A model generated the notes under the pieces. That model worked only from the letters and a program-made list of their open reading frames with translations. It was not told the DNA's origin and did no database searches. Below, piece by piece: positions 44,428-54,559 of a stretch of DNA of 64,000 nt (positions are counted from its first letter, which is position 1; each line of letters opens with the position of its first letter). Origin of the DNA: an uncultured Bacteroidales bacterium (GTDB taxonomy: Bacteria > Bacteroidota > Bacteroidia > Bacteroidales > Porphyromonadaceae); the NCBI GenBank assembly GCA_947290775.1, contig CAMYPM010000002.1, forward strand, positions 85,991-149,990, given 5' to 3'. The position numbers and the translations under genes were made by a program.

Positions 44428-46167
44428 ATGGACAAATATCTTAGACTAACCCTAAGTGATCAAGAAATAGCTCGTAGAGAGAGCCTTGAAGAGCTTAAAG
44501 CTGCGGGTATAAACCCCTATCCTGCAGAGGCATATCCCGTGGATGCCTATGCAAAGGAGATTATTACTACCTTCAAAGAGGAAGCTCCTCGTCGCACGGT
44601 TCATATCGCCGGACGTATTATGTCACGACGTATAATGGGAAAAGCCTCATTTATGGAGTTGGCAGACAGCACCGGTAAAATTCAAATATACCTAACACGC
44701 GATGATCTCTGCCCGGGAGAGGATAAGTCCTTATACAATACTATTTTTAAGAAATGCTTGGATATTGGTGACTTCGTAGGTATTGAAGGTTTTGTCTTCC
44801 GCACCCAAACCGGAGAAATATCTGTTCATGCACAGCAGATGACTATTTTAGCCAAAGCCCTTAGGCCGCTACCTATAGTCAAAAGCAACAAAGAGGGACA
44901 AGAGTTTGACGCCTTCAATGATCCGGAGCAACGCTATCGCAGGCGCTATGTAGACTTGATTGTGAATGATCAAGTAAAGGACATTTTTATTAAGCGTAGC
45001 CGCATTATCAGTACGATGCGTCATATCTTTGACGAGGCCGGCTATATGGAGGTCGAGACACCTATTTTGCAACCCATTCCCGGGGGAGCTTCTGCTCGTC
45101 CTTTTGTAACGCACCACAATGCCCTTGATATACCCCTCTATTTACGTATTGCCGATGAGCTATACCTAAAGAGGCTTATTGTAGGAGGCTTTGAAGGAGT
45201 TTATGAGTTTGGGAAGAACTTCCGTAATGAAGGAATGGACCGCACGCACAATCCCGAGTTTACTTGCGTTGAGTTGTACGTAGCTTACAAGGACTACATT
45301 TGGATGATGGAGTTTGTTGAAAATCTCCTCTCTGAAGTATGTAACAAGGTAATGGGCACTACTGAGCTAACCATAGGGGGCAACTCGATTAGCTTTGCAC
45401 CACCCTATCGTCGTGTTACAATGACAGATGCCATCAAAGAATATACAGGCATTGATATCACCGGCATGGACGAGGCGGCACTACGTAGAGCTTGCCGTGA
45501 TTTGGGCATTGAGGAGGATGAAACAATGGGCAAGGGTAAGCTAATCGATGCTATTTTTGGAGAGAAGTGCGAAAAGAACTTTATCCAGCCTACCTTCATA
45601 ACCGACTATCCGGTAGAAATGTCGCCTCTTACTAAGGCACACCGCAGTAAGCCGGGGCTAACGGAGCGCTTTGAGTTAATGGTGAATGGGAAAGAGGTGG
45701 CAAATGCCTATAGTGAACTTAATGACCCGATTGATCAACGCAATCGATTTGAAGAGCAACTGCGATTGAGCGAGAAAGGGGACGACGAAGCTATGTTCAT
45801 CGATCAAGACTTCCTTCGAGCTCTTGAGTATGGTATGCCTACAACCTCAGGAGTAGGTATAGGTATCGACCGCTTGGTAATGATGCTAACCGGTCAGGAA
45901 AGCATTCAGGAAGTGATACTCTTCCCGCAAATGAAGCCGGAACCGCACATCACTATAGACAAACCCGAGCGCTATACAGCTTGTGGAATACCGGCTGAAT
46001 TAGTACCGCTTCTTCAGAAGGCCGGATATAATACTGTAGCTGCTATCGATTGGGATAATCCTCAAAAGGTTTTGCAGCGAATTGTAGAGATAAACAAGAA
46101 ATACAAGCTTGAACTGGCCATGCCGTCAATAGACGAGGTGAGTAAATGGCATTATCTAACTGAATAG
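44428..46167 (+). CDS. lysS: Lysyl-tRNA synthetase (class II)
   Basis: A 579-aa enzyme that charges tRNA-Lys. The N-terminal OB-fold anticodon-binding domain (about 55-150), class II motif 1 region, motif 2 ([19 protein letters not shown]) and motif 3 ([15 protein letters not shown]) are intact. It is about 75 residues longer than the E. coli enzyme: after the usual end near residue 505 there is a C-terminal extension (about 510-579; [33 protein letters not shown]) that looks like a helical helix-hairpin-helix-type module, seen in Bacteroidota LysRS. First gene of a tight plus-strand run to dxr. Confidence 0.96.
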   Translation: MDKYLRLTLSDQEIARRESLEELKAAGINPYPAEAYPVDAYAKEIITTFKEEAPRRTVHIAGRIMSRRIMGKASFMELADSTGKIQIYLTRDDLCPGEDKSLYNTIFKKCLDIGDFVGIEGFVFRTQTGEISVHAQQMTILAKALRPLPIVKSNKEGQEFDAFNDPEQRYRRRYVDLIVNDQVKDIFIKRSRIISTMRHIFDEAGYMEVETPILQPIPGGASARPFVTHHNALDIPLYLRIADELYLKRLIVGGFEGVYEFGKNFRNEGMDRTHNPEFTCVELYVAYKDYIWMMEFVENLLSEVCNKVMGTTELTIGGNSISFAPPYRRVTMTDAIKEYTGIDITGMDEAALRRACRDLGIEEDETMGKGKLIDAIFGEKCEKNFIQPTFITDYPVEMSPLTKAHRSKPGLTERFELMVNGKEVANAYSELNDPIDQRNRFEEQLRLSEKGDDEAMFIDQDFLRALEYGMPTTSGVGIGIDRLVMMLTGQESIQEVILFPQMKPEPHITIDKPERYTACGIPAELVPLLQKAGYNTVAAIDWDNPQKVLQRIVEINKKYKLELAMPSIDEVSKWHYLTE

Positions 46168-46209
46168 ATAACTAGTTTTCTATTATAATATTTACAAGGT
46201 TTGGTAGCA

Positions 46210-47214
46210 ATGCAGGATATAGGAACGATAGGAATACTAGGAGGAGGGAGCTGGGCAACCGCATTGGCAAAAATCGTCCTCACTAACCGGCAGGAGATCA
46301 ACTGGTATATGAGGAGGAGCGAGCAGGTGGAGGAGTTTAAGAGGATGGGGCACAACCCTAACTATTTGCCATCTGCCGAGTTTGACACGAATTGTATCCA
46401 TTTCTTCACAGATCCGGAAGTGAACAACTTTTTCCGTAGCTGCGACACAATCATATTAGTAACTCCCTCACCCTATTTCAAGGGTGTGATGAAGCGTGTG
46501 CGCAAGTCATCTATTCGCGGAAAGTTTATTGTAAATGCTATCAAAGGACTTGTGCCGGACGAACATATACTTATCTCTGAGTATCTGGAGAGAGAGTTCG
46601 ATGTGCCTAAGGACTTAATCTCTGTCGTTGGTGGCCCTTGCCACGCTGAAGAGGTAGCACGCGGCAGACGTTCGTACCTTACGGTAGCAGCTACCGACTT
46701 GATGATGGCAGAGGCTTTTGCGCAGGTTATGCGCAACGACTTTGTTTCTTGTGTGACGACAAAAGATGTAATTGGCGTTCAGTATTCGTCTGTACTGAAA
46801 AACATCTATGCTATTGCTTCGGGTATAGCTATGGGGCTGATGTTTGGCGACAACTTCCAGTCCGTACTGATGTCTAATGCCATTGCTGAGATGAATAACT
46901 TTCTCAATGCCACACACCTTGAATACAGAGATATTACCGACTCTGTATATTTAGGCGACTTGCTCGTAACAGCTTACTCACAGCATAGTAGAAATCGCAC
47001 CTTCGGCAATATGATTGGGCGCGGTTACTCAGTACGCTCTGCACAAATGGAGATGGAGATGGTTGCTGAGGGATACTATGCCACTAAAAGCATGCACGAG
47101 ATAAATCGCAAGTATCGCCTCAACATGCCTATCATGGAAACCATCTATAGCATCCTATACGATAGGGATGATCCACGAGAGGCCATGTTGGAGCTATCTA
47201 AAACGTTTAAATAG
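46210..47214 (+). CDS. gpsA: Glycerol-3-phosphate dehydrogenase [NAD(P)+]
   Basis: A 334-aa enzyme that reduces dihydroxyacetone phosphate to sn-glycerol-3-phosphate for phospholipid synthesis. The nucleotide-binding motif IGILGGGSWATALAKI is at the N-terminus; VNAIKGLVPDEHILISEYLE, SVVGGPCHAEEVARG and the catalytic Lys region YSSVLKNIYAIASGIAMGL follow. The ATG at 46210 is preferred over a TTG three codons upstream. 42 bases separate it from lysS and 24 from pgi. Confidence 0.95.
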   Translation: MQDIGTIGILGGGSWATALAKIVLTNRQEINWYMRRSEQVEEFKRMGHNPNYLPSAEFDTNCIHFFTDPEVNNFFRSCDTIILVTPSPYFKGVMKRVRKSSIRGKFIVNAIKGLVPDEHILISEYLEREFDVPKDLISVVGGPCHAEEVARGRRSYLTVAATDLMMAEAFAQVMRNDFVSCVTTKDVIGVQYSSVLKNIYAIASGIAMGLMFGDNFQSVLMSNAIAEMNNFLNATHLEYRDITDSVYLGDLLVTAYSQHSRNRTFGNMIGRGYSVRSAQMEMEMVAEGYYATKSMHEINRKYRLNMPIMETIYSILYDRDDPREAMLELSKTFK

Positions 47215-47238
47215 AGATAACCAAAACCAAACGTATAG

Positions 47239-48513
47239 ATGCAACCATCACTTATCACCTTTTCCACTCATTCAAAAGAGAGTCATTCATTACACAATGA
47301 GGCTCTCAATGCGCTCCAAACCCTTCTTGACGGCTCAGGAAAAGGGAATGACTTCTTAGGCTGGAGAGACTTACCGATAACTACCGAAGACCTTTTGCTT
47401 GAGGACATTATTCGCACAGCCGAAGCCCTAAAAAAGCAATGTAACCGCATTGTATGCGTAGGCATTGGAGGCAGCTACTTGGGTGCTCGTGCAGCTATTG
47501 AGGCTCTATCCAATCCTTTTGACCAAAAGGTAGAAATCATATTCGCAGGCAATCATATGGAGCAGGAGTACCTACTCCATCTAATGCAATACCTGAAGGG
47601 AAGTAACTGGGGTATTATCCATACCTCAAAGAGTGGCACAACTACCGAGCCGGCTATTGCCTTTCGCTTACTGCGCAAACAGTTAGAAGAAGAAATAGGC
47701 AAAGAGGCTGCCGTTGGACGTATCGTAGTAATTACCGATAAACAGAAAGGGGCATTACATACATTAGCTAAGAAAGAGGGATGGAAGCAGTTCGTTATCC
47801 CCGATGATGTAGGAGGCAGATTTTCCGTACTAACGCCCGTAGGGTTACTTCCTATGGCTCTTGCAGGCATCGACATACGGCACATGATGCAAGGAGCACG
47901 TATAGAAAGAGAAGCACTCCTGAACGATCATAGCGAAACAAATCCGGCACTTTGCTATGCCACTGCAAGGAACTACCTTTATAGAGGAGGGAAAAAATGT
48001 GAAATATTAGCCTCTTTCACGCCTCGACTACATTATTTCTCTGAGTGGTGGAAACAGCTCTTTGCAGAGAGCGAGGGTAAAGAGCACAGGGCACTCTTTA
48101 CTGCATCTGTCGACTTTACGACAGACTTGCACTCTTTGGGACAATGGATACAAGACGGAGAGAGAATTATTTTCGAAACGTTTCTTCATGTTAGCGAATC
48201 AAGGGAGTCACTGCCTATACCTTCAGATACGGATAATTTAGACGGACTTAATTACCTTGTGGGAAAGAGTCTGCACCAAGTTAATCTAATAGCTGAAGAG
48301 GCTACCATGAAAGCACATCAGATGGGTGGAGTACCCTGTATAAAGCTATCCATCGAACAGTTAGATGCTTATCACCTGGGAGCCCTCTTCTTCTTCTTTG
48401 AAGTGTCTGTAGCCATCAGTGGATATATGCTTGGCATTAATCCCTTCAACCAACCGGGAGTAGAGGCCTATAAGCAAGAAATGTTTCGACTACTAAAAAA
48501 AGAGATTCATTGA
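47239..48513 (+). CDS. pgi: Glucose-6-phosphate isomerase
   Basis: A 424-aa isomerase that interconverts glucose-6-phosphate and fructose-6-phosphate. Both SIS halves are present. Signatures are GIGGSYLGARAAIEAL (about 74-90), HTSKSGTTTEPAIAFRLL, GGRFSVLTPVGLLPMALAG (the PGI signature, about 193-211) and the C-terminal HLGALFFFFEVSVAISGYMLGINPFNQPGVEAYK. It is shorter than the E. coli enzyme (549 aa), as in the short bacterial PGI type. It lies in the lysS-dxr run. Confidence 0.95.
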   Translation: MQPSLITFSTHSKESHSLHNEALNALQTLLDGSGKGNDFLGWRDLPITTEDLLLEDIIRTAEALKKQCNRIVCVGIGGSYLGARAAIEALSNPFDQKVEIIFAGNHMEQEYLLHLMQYLKGSNWGIIHTSKSGTTTEPAIAFRLLRKQLEEEIGKEAAVGRIVVITDKQKGALHTLAKKEGWKQFVIPDDVGGRFSVLTPVGLLPMALAGIDIRHMMQGARIEREALLNDHSETNPALCYATARNYLYRGGKKCEILASFTPRLHYFSEWWKQLFAESEGKEHRALFTASVDFTTDLHSLGQWIQDGERIIFETFLHVSESRESLPIPSDTDNLDGLNYLVGKSLHQVNLIAEEATMKAHQMGGVPCIKLSIEQLDAYHLGALFFFFEVSVAISGYMLGINPFNQPGVEAYKQEMFRLLKKEIH

Positions 48514-48583
48514 ACAGACAAAAGCACCATTTCATTAAGATAGTAAGGAGGCTATTTTAAGTTAGACTACAAGAAACAATTTT

Positions 48584-49180
48584 ATGGAAGACCCTACAAT
48601 AAACAAATATAATAGTAAGCAGGAGCGTCTTATCCTTCCTGCCTACGGACGTAATATTCAATCTATGGTGGAGCACTGCAAGACGATCAAAGATAAGTCA
48701 GAGCGTCAGTGGTGTGCCGAAACCATCATCCAAGTCATGGGCAATATCTATCCCGATTATCGAGATAAAGAGAAGAACTCTCCCATCCTATGGAATCATC
48801 TCGCTATAATGGCAAATTTTGAGCTGGATATTGACTACCCTGTGGAGATTTATAAAACGCAAGGGATGCGCTCCAAACCCGATATCGTGGAGTATCCCGA
48901 TCAAGATATGATTTACCGTCACTACGGAAGAATCATTCAACAACTTATTGGCGTAGTCAAAGATATGCCGGACAGCAGCGAAAAAGAGGAATTGGTACTC
49001 CATATTGCTAACCGGATGAAAAGCAATTACATTACTTGGAACAAAAGCTACGTAAGTGACCGACAGATATTTAAGGATCTATTTGAGCTTTCTGAAGGAA
49101 AGATAAAGCTTGATCCGGATCAATATAAGTTGGATAACGGAAATAGCGACAATAATACCAAGAAGGGTAAAAAGAAATAA
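48584..49180 (+). CDS. DUF4290 protein
   Basis: A 198-aa protein of the Bacteroidota-specific DUF4290 family, which regularly sits just upstream of murA. It has no signal peptide, no membrane helix and mixed helical character (MVEHCKTIKDKSERQWCAETIIQVMGNIYPDYRDKE). A Lys-rich end (NNTKKGKKK) suggests nucleic-acid or ribosome contact, but that is speculative. It is 14 bases before murA. Function unknown. Confidence 0.82.
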   Translation: MEDPTINKYNSKQERLILPAYGRNIQSMVEHCKTIKDKSERQWCAETIIQVMGNIYPDYRDKEKNSPILWNHLAIMANFELDIDYPVEIYKTQGMRSKPDIVEYPDQDMIYRHYGRIIQQLIGVVKDMPDSSEKEELVLHIANRMKSNYITWNKSYVSDRQIFKDLFELSEGKIKLDPDQYKLDNGNSDNNTKKGKKK

Positions 49181-49194
49181 TAAATTTTATTCTC

Positions 49195-50502
49195 ATGGCA
49201 TCTTTTATTATTGAAGGCGGGCACTCGCTAAACGGCACGATACGCCCACAAGGCGCCAAAAACGAAGCCTTACAGATCATCTCTGCTACCTTACTCACAC
49301 GTGAAGCTGTTACGGTACACAATGTGCCTGACATATTGGACGTTAAGAACTTGATCAAGTTGGTCGGTCACTTAGGCGTCAAGGTAACTCAATTGGATCA
49401 GGAGAGCTATTGCTTTCAAGCAGAAGAGCTTAATGAGGACTTTATCCGTAGCGATGCCTTCTTAAAAGAGAGCCGTGCACTGAGAGGATCCGTTCTACTT
49501 GTCGGCCCTTTGGTCGGACGCCTCGGCTTCGCAGTTTTCCCCAAACCGGGAGGAGATAAAATAGGGAGACGACGCTTAGACACACACCTCATCGGACTCA
49601 TGGCTTTAGGTGCACAATGTGAATACAACACAGACACTCAATGCTACGAGATTGATGGACGCAAAAGAAGCGGTGCCTATATGCAGTTGGATGAAGCCAG
49701 TGTAACCGGTACTGCCAACATCATTATGGCTGCCGTACTTACTCCGGGCAAGACCACTATCTATAATGCAGCCTGCGAACCATATATACAACAATTATGT
49801 CGCTTACTTGTAGATATGGGCGCTTGTATAGATGGTATTGGCTCAAACCTACTCCGCATCGAAGGAGTGGACGCTTTACACGGAGCCACACATACCATGC
49901 AGAGTGATATGATTGAAGTGGGAAGCTTTATAGGCATGGCGGCTATGACCTGCTCTGATCTTACAATTGCTCCACTTAATCTGCGTGAATTGGGTATTAT
50001 TCCCTCTTCCTTTGCACGTCTCGGCATAGAAATGGAGCTAAAAGAGGACAGCATACACATCCTTCCCAACGAGCACTATGAAATAGATACTTTTATGGAT
50101 GGCTCTATTCTCACAGTGGCGGATGCCCCTTGGCCCGGGCTTACTCCCGACTTATTAAGCGTGCTGCTTGTAGTTGCCACGCAAGCCAAAGGAAGTGTAC
50201 TCATTCATCAGAAGATGTTTGAGAGCCGTCTCTTCTTCGTTGATAAACTGATTGAGATGGGGGCACAGATTATCCTTTGTGACCCACACCGAGCTACTGT
50301 GATAGGATTGGACAAGCGAGTTCCTCTAAGAGCGACCTCAGCTGTCTCTCCCGATATACGTGCAGGTATTGCCTTACTCATTGCTGCTATGAGCGCAGAG
50401 GGCACCAGCCGCATCGACAACATTGATCAAATTGACCGCGGCTACCAACATATTGAACACCGGTTGAATTCCTTAGGGGCTAAGATAAGCCGCTGCGAAT
50501 AA
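49195..50502 (+). CDS. murA: UDP-N-acetylglucosamine 1-carboxyvinyltransferase MurA
   Basis: A 435-aa enzyme that adds enolpyruvate to UDP-GlcNAc, the first committed step of peptidoglycan synthesis. The two-domain EPT fold is clear: start GGHSLNGTIRPQGAKNEALQI and late GYQHIEHRLNSLGAKI. In the active-site loop the family has PGGCxIG, but here it reads PKPGGDKIGRRRLDTH (about residues 117-132), so the usual fosfomycin-reactive cysteine is aspartate. Known Cys-to-Asp MurAs remain active but resist fosfomycin. This may be typical of the phylum. Confidence 0.96.
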   Translation: MASFIIEGGHSLNGTIRPQGAKNEALQIISATLLTREAVTVHNVPDILDVKNLIKLVGHLGVKVTQLDQESYCFQAEELNEDFIRSDAFLKESRALRGSVLLVGPLVGRLGFAVFPKPGGDKIGRRRLDTHLIGLMALGAQCEYNTDTQCYEIDGRKRSGAYMQLDEASVTGTANIIMAAVLTPGKTTIYNAACEPYIQQLCRLLVDMGACIDGIGSNLLRIEGVDALHGATHTMQSDMIEVGSFIGMAAMTCSDLTIAPLNLRELGIIPSSFARLGIEMELKEDSIHILPNEHYEIDTFMDGSILTVADAPWPGLTPDLLSVLLVVATQAKGSVLIHQKMFESRLFFVDKLIEMGAQIILCDPHRATVIGLDKRVPLRATSAVSPDIRAGIALLIAAMSAEGTSRIDNIDQIDRGYQHIEHRLNSLGAKISRCE

Positions 50503-50513
50503 CTACTTCATCA

Positions 50514-51047
50514 ATGGACAACCCTCATCAGCTAATTCCCATTGGACACATTGGGCGGCCTCATGGCATTAAAGGGGAATTAAACACCTACAGTACGGTA
50601 GAAAAGGAGTATCTCTTCGAGTTATCTCAAGGGGAGGCTCCTCTTTTCTTATTTCTTTCCATTGATGGCTTAGCGGTGCCTTTTAGAGTAGAGTATCTTC
50701 GCGACAAGGACAAAGAGAGCTTTATTGCTAAGTTTACTCGTATCAATAGCAAGTCTGAAGCTGAGTCTCTCACCAATGCAACGATTAGTATAGAGGAATC
50801 ACTACTCAGTGAAGAGGCTTCTTTCTCTATGCTCTTCTTTATTGGCTTTACTGTTACAGATGAGCGAGAGCATATAGTAGGAGTTGTTACCGGGGTAGAT
50901 GACACAACCTCCAATATACTCTTTACTATTCGCAACGAAGAGGGTAAGGAATACCTCATTCCTGTTGCAGATGAGCTAATTACCTATGTAGATGCTGCAT
51001 CAAAGAAAATAGGCATCACTATTCCGGAGGGGTTGATTGACCTATAA
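50514..51047 (+). CDS. rimM: Ribosome maturation factor RimM
   Basis: A 177-aa 16S rRNA processing protein that binds ribosomal protein S19 and helps mature the 30S head. The N-terminal RimM domain begins PIGHIGRPHGIKGELNTYSTVE (about 8-29), and a PRC-barrel domain follows (about 100-170; GFTVTDEREHIVGVVTGVDDTTSNILFTI ... IPVADELITYVDAASKKIGITIPEGLIDL). Full length. It is 11 bases after murA and 9 before dxr. Confidence 0.94.
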   Translation: MDNPHQLIPIGHIGRPHGIKGELNTYSTVEKEYLFELSQGEAPLFLFLSIDGLAVPFRVEYLRDKDKESFIAKFTRINSKSEAESLTNATISIEESLLSEEASFSMLFFIGFTVTDEREHIVGVVTGVDDTTSNILFTIRNEEGKEYLIPVADELITYVDAASKKIGITIPEGLIDL

Positions 51048-51056
51048 GAGAGGAAG

Positions 51057-52217
51057 ATGAAAAAGTTAACTATTTTAGGTGCCACAGGTTCTATTGGCAC
51101 ACAGGCTTTGGATATAGTTAGAGAGAGTGCGGAGGGGACATTCTCTTTAGTTGCACTTACAGCTTGCCATAATGTAGCGTCTTTGATCTCTCTATCGCTT
51201 GAGTTTCGCCCATTAGTAGCCGTTATTGCTGATGAATCCCTCTACTCGGTACTAAAGGATGGGTTAGCCGGCTCCGGCATTCGCACTGCGGCAGGTAGGG
51301 AGGCTCTAATTGAAGCGGCAGGAATGGAGGAGGCTGATATAGTTTTATCTACTTTGGTGGGCTCTGCCGGCATATTACCTACCCTAAAAGCAATAGAAAA
51401 AGGCAAAACCATTGCCTTAGCCAATAAGGAGGTGCTCGTAGCCGCAGGGGTGTCTGTCATGGAAGCTGCGCATAAATACAATGCACGCATCGTACCGGTT
51501 GACTCGGAGCACTCTGCAATCTATCAGTGTCTGGTAGGGGAACCGACTCCTCCCGCTAAACTATTGCTTACAGCTTCCGGAGGACCTTTTAGAGCTCACT
51601 CTGAGGAACAACTCCAATCTGTTACTCCGCAGCAGGCTCTGGTACATCCGCGGTGGAAGATGGGTCCAAAAGTAACGATTGACTCTTCCACTCTCGCCAA
51701 TAAGGGATTTGAGGTAATTGAGGCGCATCATCTTTTTGCCATCCCCCCCTCTAAAATACAAGTGGTAATACATCCCGAAAGTATCGTACACTCTATGGTT
51801 GAGTTTCAAGATGGACAGGTAAAAGCCTTATTGTCACCTCCAGATATGCGCTACCCAATCAGCTATGCGCTATATGATGGTATTCGCCCTACCCTCTCCT
51901 TGCCTACACTGGATTGGATCAATCTATCTCTACACTTTGAATCTCCCGATCTAAACCGATTTCCTATGCTCCGTATGGCTTTGGAGGCTCTTCGGGTTGG
52001 GGGGAATACTCCGGCCATATTCAATGCAGCTGATGCGGTTGCTGTACACGCTTTTGCTAATGGGCAGATCCCCTTCCTCGGCATAGCTAATGTAACGGCA
52101 AGAGTAATGGAGCTTGTTCCGGGCGTTTCATCTACGGATATAGACACCATCTTAGCAACGGACCACAGTGTAACGGAAGTAGCTCAGTCTGTTATTAGGA
52201 ACTTGTATCACGCGTAA
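51057..52217 (+). CDS. dxr: 1-deoxy-D-xylulose-5-phosphate reductoisomerase
   Basis: A 386-aa enzyme of the MEP isoprenoid pathway that forms 2-C-methyl-D-erythritol 4-phosphate. The NADPH-binding motif ILGATGSIGTQALDIV opens the protein. Active-site stretches are ALANKEVLVAAG, VPVDSEHSAIYQCL (metal-binding Asp and Glu), LTASGGPFR and MGPKVTIDSSTLANKGFEVIEAHHLF, then IHPESIVHSMVEF. Full length. Last gene of the plus-strand run; the next genes converge. Confidence 0.97.
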   Translation: MKKLTILGATGSIGTQALDIVRESAEGTFSLVALTACHNVASLISLSLEFRPLVAVIADESLYSVLKDGLAGSGIRTAAGREALIEAAGMEEADIVLSTLVGSAGILPTLKAIEKGKTIALANKEVLVAAGVSVMEAAHKYNARIVPVDSEHSAIYQCLVGEPTPPAKLLLTASGGPFRAHSEEQLQSVTPQQALVHPRWKMGPKVTIDSSTLANKGFEVIEAHHLFAIPPSKIQVVIHPESIVHSMVEFQDGQVKALLSPPDMRYPISYALYDGIRPTLSLPTLDWINLSLHFESPDLNRFPMLRMALEALRVGGNTPAIFNAADAVAVHAFANGQIPFLGIANVTARVMELVPGVSSTDIDTILATDHSVTEVAQSVIRNLYHA

Positions 52218-52324
52218 ATCGCTTGCGTCACAGCGCTCTATAGCAATTCGCCCTGTAGTGAAACTCCTTGTAGGAGTGCAAAAGTAGCGCTATGGAGAGA
52301 CCACGGCTCACAATAGCCTTTCAA

Positions 52325-52993
52325 TCAAAAGACACGAAACAGATAGCTTAAGGTAAGCTCAGCGACGAACTCTGCACTACGTGCATACATATCATCAAGC
52401 CTGGCAGAAAACAGATTATTGAAGCTGTAGTAGGCACGGGCATCTAACTCAATTCGATGCTTACCGAATGAATAGGAGAAGTAAGGTCCTGCAGCTACTC
52501 CCCATGCAAATCGTCCTTTGATAGGGAGTGCATGACGCTGTATATCCTCTTCAGGGAAGCTCTCTCCACTGCTCACCTGCTGCACTGCAAAGATTGCTCC
52601 TATAGAAGGACCGGCTTTAATCCCCATACGAAAACCACCGATTGGATAGTATAAAGCCATCATTAAGGGTATATTAATGCAGTGCAGATAACAACTGTAG
52701 GACAAAGGGTCTTCAGCTTCCGGATAGGTCTCGGTCCACCCACGTAAAGCGTACATAACGGAAAGCTCTGTCGCTGCATAAGGTCCATTCTCAAGCTGTG
52801 CCGTTATACCGGCTAACCCACCAACATGTACCCCTTGATTGATCGAGGGGCGTATGTCTAAAAAGGAAACAGATGCTCCTGCACGTCCCCCCACATGAAT
52901 AGCCGGATGATAGAAGGAGGGTGTATCCATCTTCTGCGCCTGCATAGAGCAACAGAAAAAGAGGGTTACAACCAAGAGGTATATCTTTTTCAT
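52325..52993 (-). CDS. Outer-membrane beta-barrel protein (PorT-like fold)
   Basis: A 222-aa exported barrel protein. The signal peptide runs to about 19 (CCSMQAQ). Later strands alternate as in the outer-membrane beta-barrel family that includes PorT (PF13568-like): VGGRAGASVSFLDI, VGGLAGITAQLENG, YAATELSVMYALRGW, MGIKAGPSIGAIFAV, FAWGVAAGPYFSYSFG and the final FVAELTLSYLFRVF. PorT proper acts in type IX secretion, but this is a general fold and I cannot assign that role. The start overlaps the LysM gene stop by 4 bases. Confidence 0.75.
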   Translation of the reverse strand: MKKIYLLVVTLFFCCSMQAQKMDTPSFYHPAIHVGGRAGASVSFLDIRPSINQGVHVGGLAGITAQLENGPYAATELSVMYALRGWTETYPEAEDPLSYSCYLHCINIPLMMALYYPIGGFRMGIKAGPSIGAIFAVQQVSSGESFPEEDIQRHALPIKGRFAWGVAAGPYFSYSFGKHRIELDARAYYSFNNLFSARLDDMYARSAEFVAELTLSYLFRVF

Positions 52994-54540
52994 TGAGCAC
53001 TCATTTTACGGCGCACTATTCCGCCATTAGCATCATACGTAACGAAAAAGACATTTACACTGCTATAGGCACTTTGGTCGCCAATCGGTTTGAAGTTAAA
53101 ATCGTTCTGCAATCCATCGGTAGGCAACTGAGCCAAGGAACCGGGGAAGGCGGCTCCATAGGTAGCCATCGCCCGAATAAAGAAGCGTGCTACATCGTAG
53201 CCAAGCACCGAATACTTTGGGAAGTGATGATCCAGATTCTTTCCAAACCAAGCTATATAACTCTTCCTGAAGCGTTCACTTTCTTTATCCAAGTCATTAT
53301 CGTAAAAGAAAGTAGTGTAGATCGTACCCTTATAACCTCCAAGACGCCTGAGTAGATTTTTTTGATAAGATTGCCACTCAGGATATCCGAAAAGCCTGAT
53401 TCTCTTAGACGTTGAGCCTTGTGCATCCAATAAATCAAGCATCTTACTGAGGGTCGCCTGCTTGCCGTCATTAGGTACCAATATAGCTCCGGCAGCAGAC
53501 AGTCGGCTAATTCTATCCGGTGTTAGCTCCGAAAGTTTTATACTCTCATACTTCATATTCGTTGCAGCCAGTGCTTTTTGCAAAGCGGCTACTACAGGCG
53601 CATGATTTGCACCGGGTACAGTCACAAAGACCGGTTTATACTTACCTTTAATAAAGTGAGCAAAGTTTCTTCCCAGTGCAGGATACAACTCTTCTTGAGG
53701 GGTATTAAGCCGGAAATAATTTCTTGCATAGGCGCTTTTCTGAAGCGGTGCAGCAATAAAGGGAGATACATAAGTAATACCCTTTTTCCCTGTATAATCG
53801 GCAAGCATATTCACCTCTGCTTCACTCTGCCCGCCTATCAAAAGATCAGCTTTCTCTAAGGAAGCAGATTGAGACATCAAGCTACGCAAGTCTGTGGTAG
53901 AGGGTGTCTGGTACACATACACATCCATTGAGATACCATTCTTTCTAAGCTCCTCTACCCCCATTAGGAATCCCTCGTAAAAGCGCACATACCGATCGGG
54001 TCCACTTCCGTTTACAGGTAGTAAAAGCGCCACACGTACCGTATTCAAGCCATTAGCACCTATCACCACCACCTTATCGGAAACAGCTTCTATAGAGGTG
54101 CCATCCGGCATTGCTACGCGCAGTACCATACCGGGGCGCAACTGATCAGGATCTATATCTGGATTATACTGTCGCAGAATAGCAGGTGATATATTAAACT
54201 TACGCGCCACCGCATAGAAAGTATCCCCTGCTACTACTGTATAGGTGCCTAAATGGGTCGGAGGTACATTCTCTATCGTATTGGGCAGCTTAGCATTTAG
54301 CTGTGGGATAAGGAGCGTTTGTCCCTCTCTAATCCCCATTTCGCTACCCGGGTTATGGCGATAGATATCCTGCTCTTTCAGGCCATTACGCTTTGCTATA
54401 CTGTATACAGTCTCGCCTTTCTGCACGGTATATTCCTTTAAAATAGGCTTTTGAGCTATCACCGCTAACGTAAAGGAGGATAAAAGGGCTATTAGTAATA
54501 AACGAAATCCCTTTCGGTATGCCTGATTAGAGCAAAACAT
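52990..54540 (-). CDS. Exported LysM protein with type 1 periplasmic-binding fold
   Basis: A 516-aa exported protein with a signal peptide (about 1-29, VIAQ). Two LysM peptidoglycan-binding domains lie at about 36-80 (YTVQKGETVYSIAKRNGLKEQDIYRHNP) and 97-142 (YTVVAGDTFYAVARKFNISPAILRQYNP). The remainder (about 165-510) resembles a type 1 periplasmic binding protein (VRVALLLPVNGSGPDRYVRFYEGFLMGVEELRKNGI; DLLIGGQSEAEVNMLADYTGKKGI). Such LysM/PBP fusions are common in Bacteroidota; ligand and role are unknown, possibly amino-acid-like ligand sensing or envelope scaffolding. Confidence 0.86.
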   Translation of the reverse strand: MFCSNQAYRKGFRLLLIALLSSFTLAVIAQKPILKEYTVQKGETVYSIAKRNGLKEQDIYRHNPGSEMGIREGQTLLIPQLNAKLPNTIENVPPTHLGTYTVVAGDTFYAVARKFNISPAILRQYNPDIDPDQLRPGMVLRVAMPDGTSIEAVSDKVVVIGANGLNTVRVALLLPVNGSGPDRYVRFYEGFLMGVEELRKNGISMDVYVYQTPSTTDLRSLMSQSASLEKADLLIGGQSEAEVNMLADYTGKKGITYVSPFIAAPLQKSAYARNYFRLNTPQEELYPALGRNFAHFIKGKYKPVFVTVPGANHAPVVAALQKALAATNMKYESIKLSELTPDRISRLSAAGAILVPNDGKQATLSKMLDLLDAQGSTSKRIRLFGYPEWQSYQKNLLRRLGGYKGTIYTTFFYDNDLDKESERFRKSYIAWFGKNLDHHFPKYSVLGYDVARFFIRAMATYGAAFPGSLAQLPTDGLQNDFNFKPIGDQSAYSSVNVFFVTYDANGGIVRRKMSAQ

Positions 54541-54559
54541 AATAGCAAATAAGACTTAA

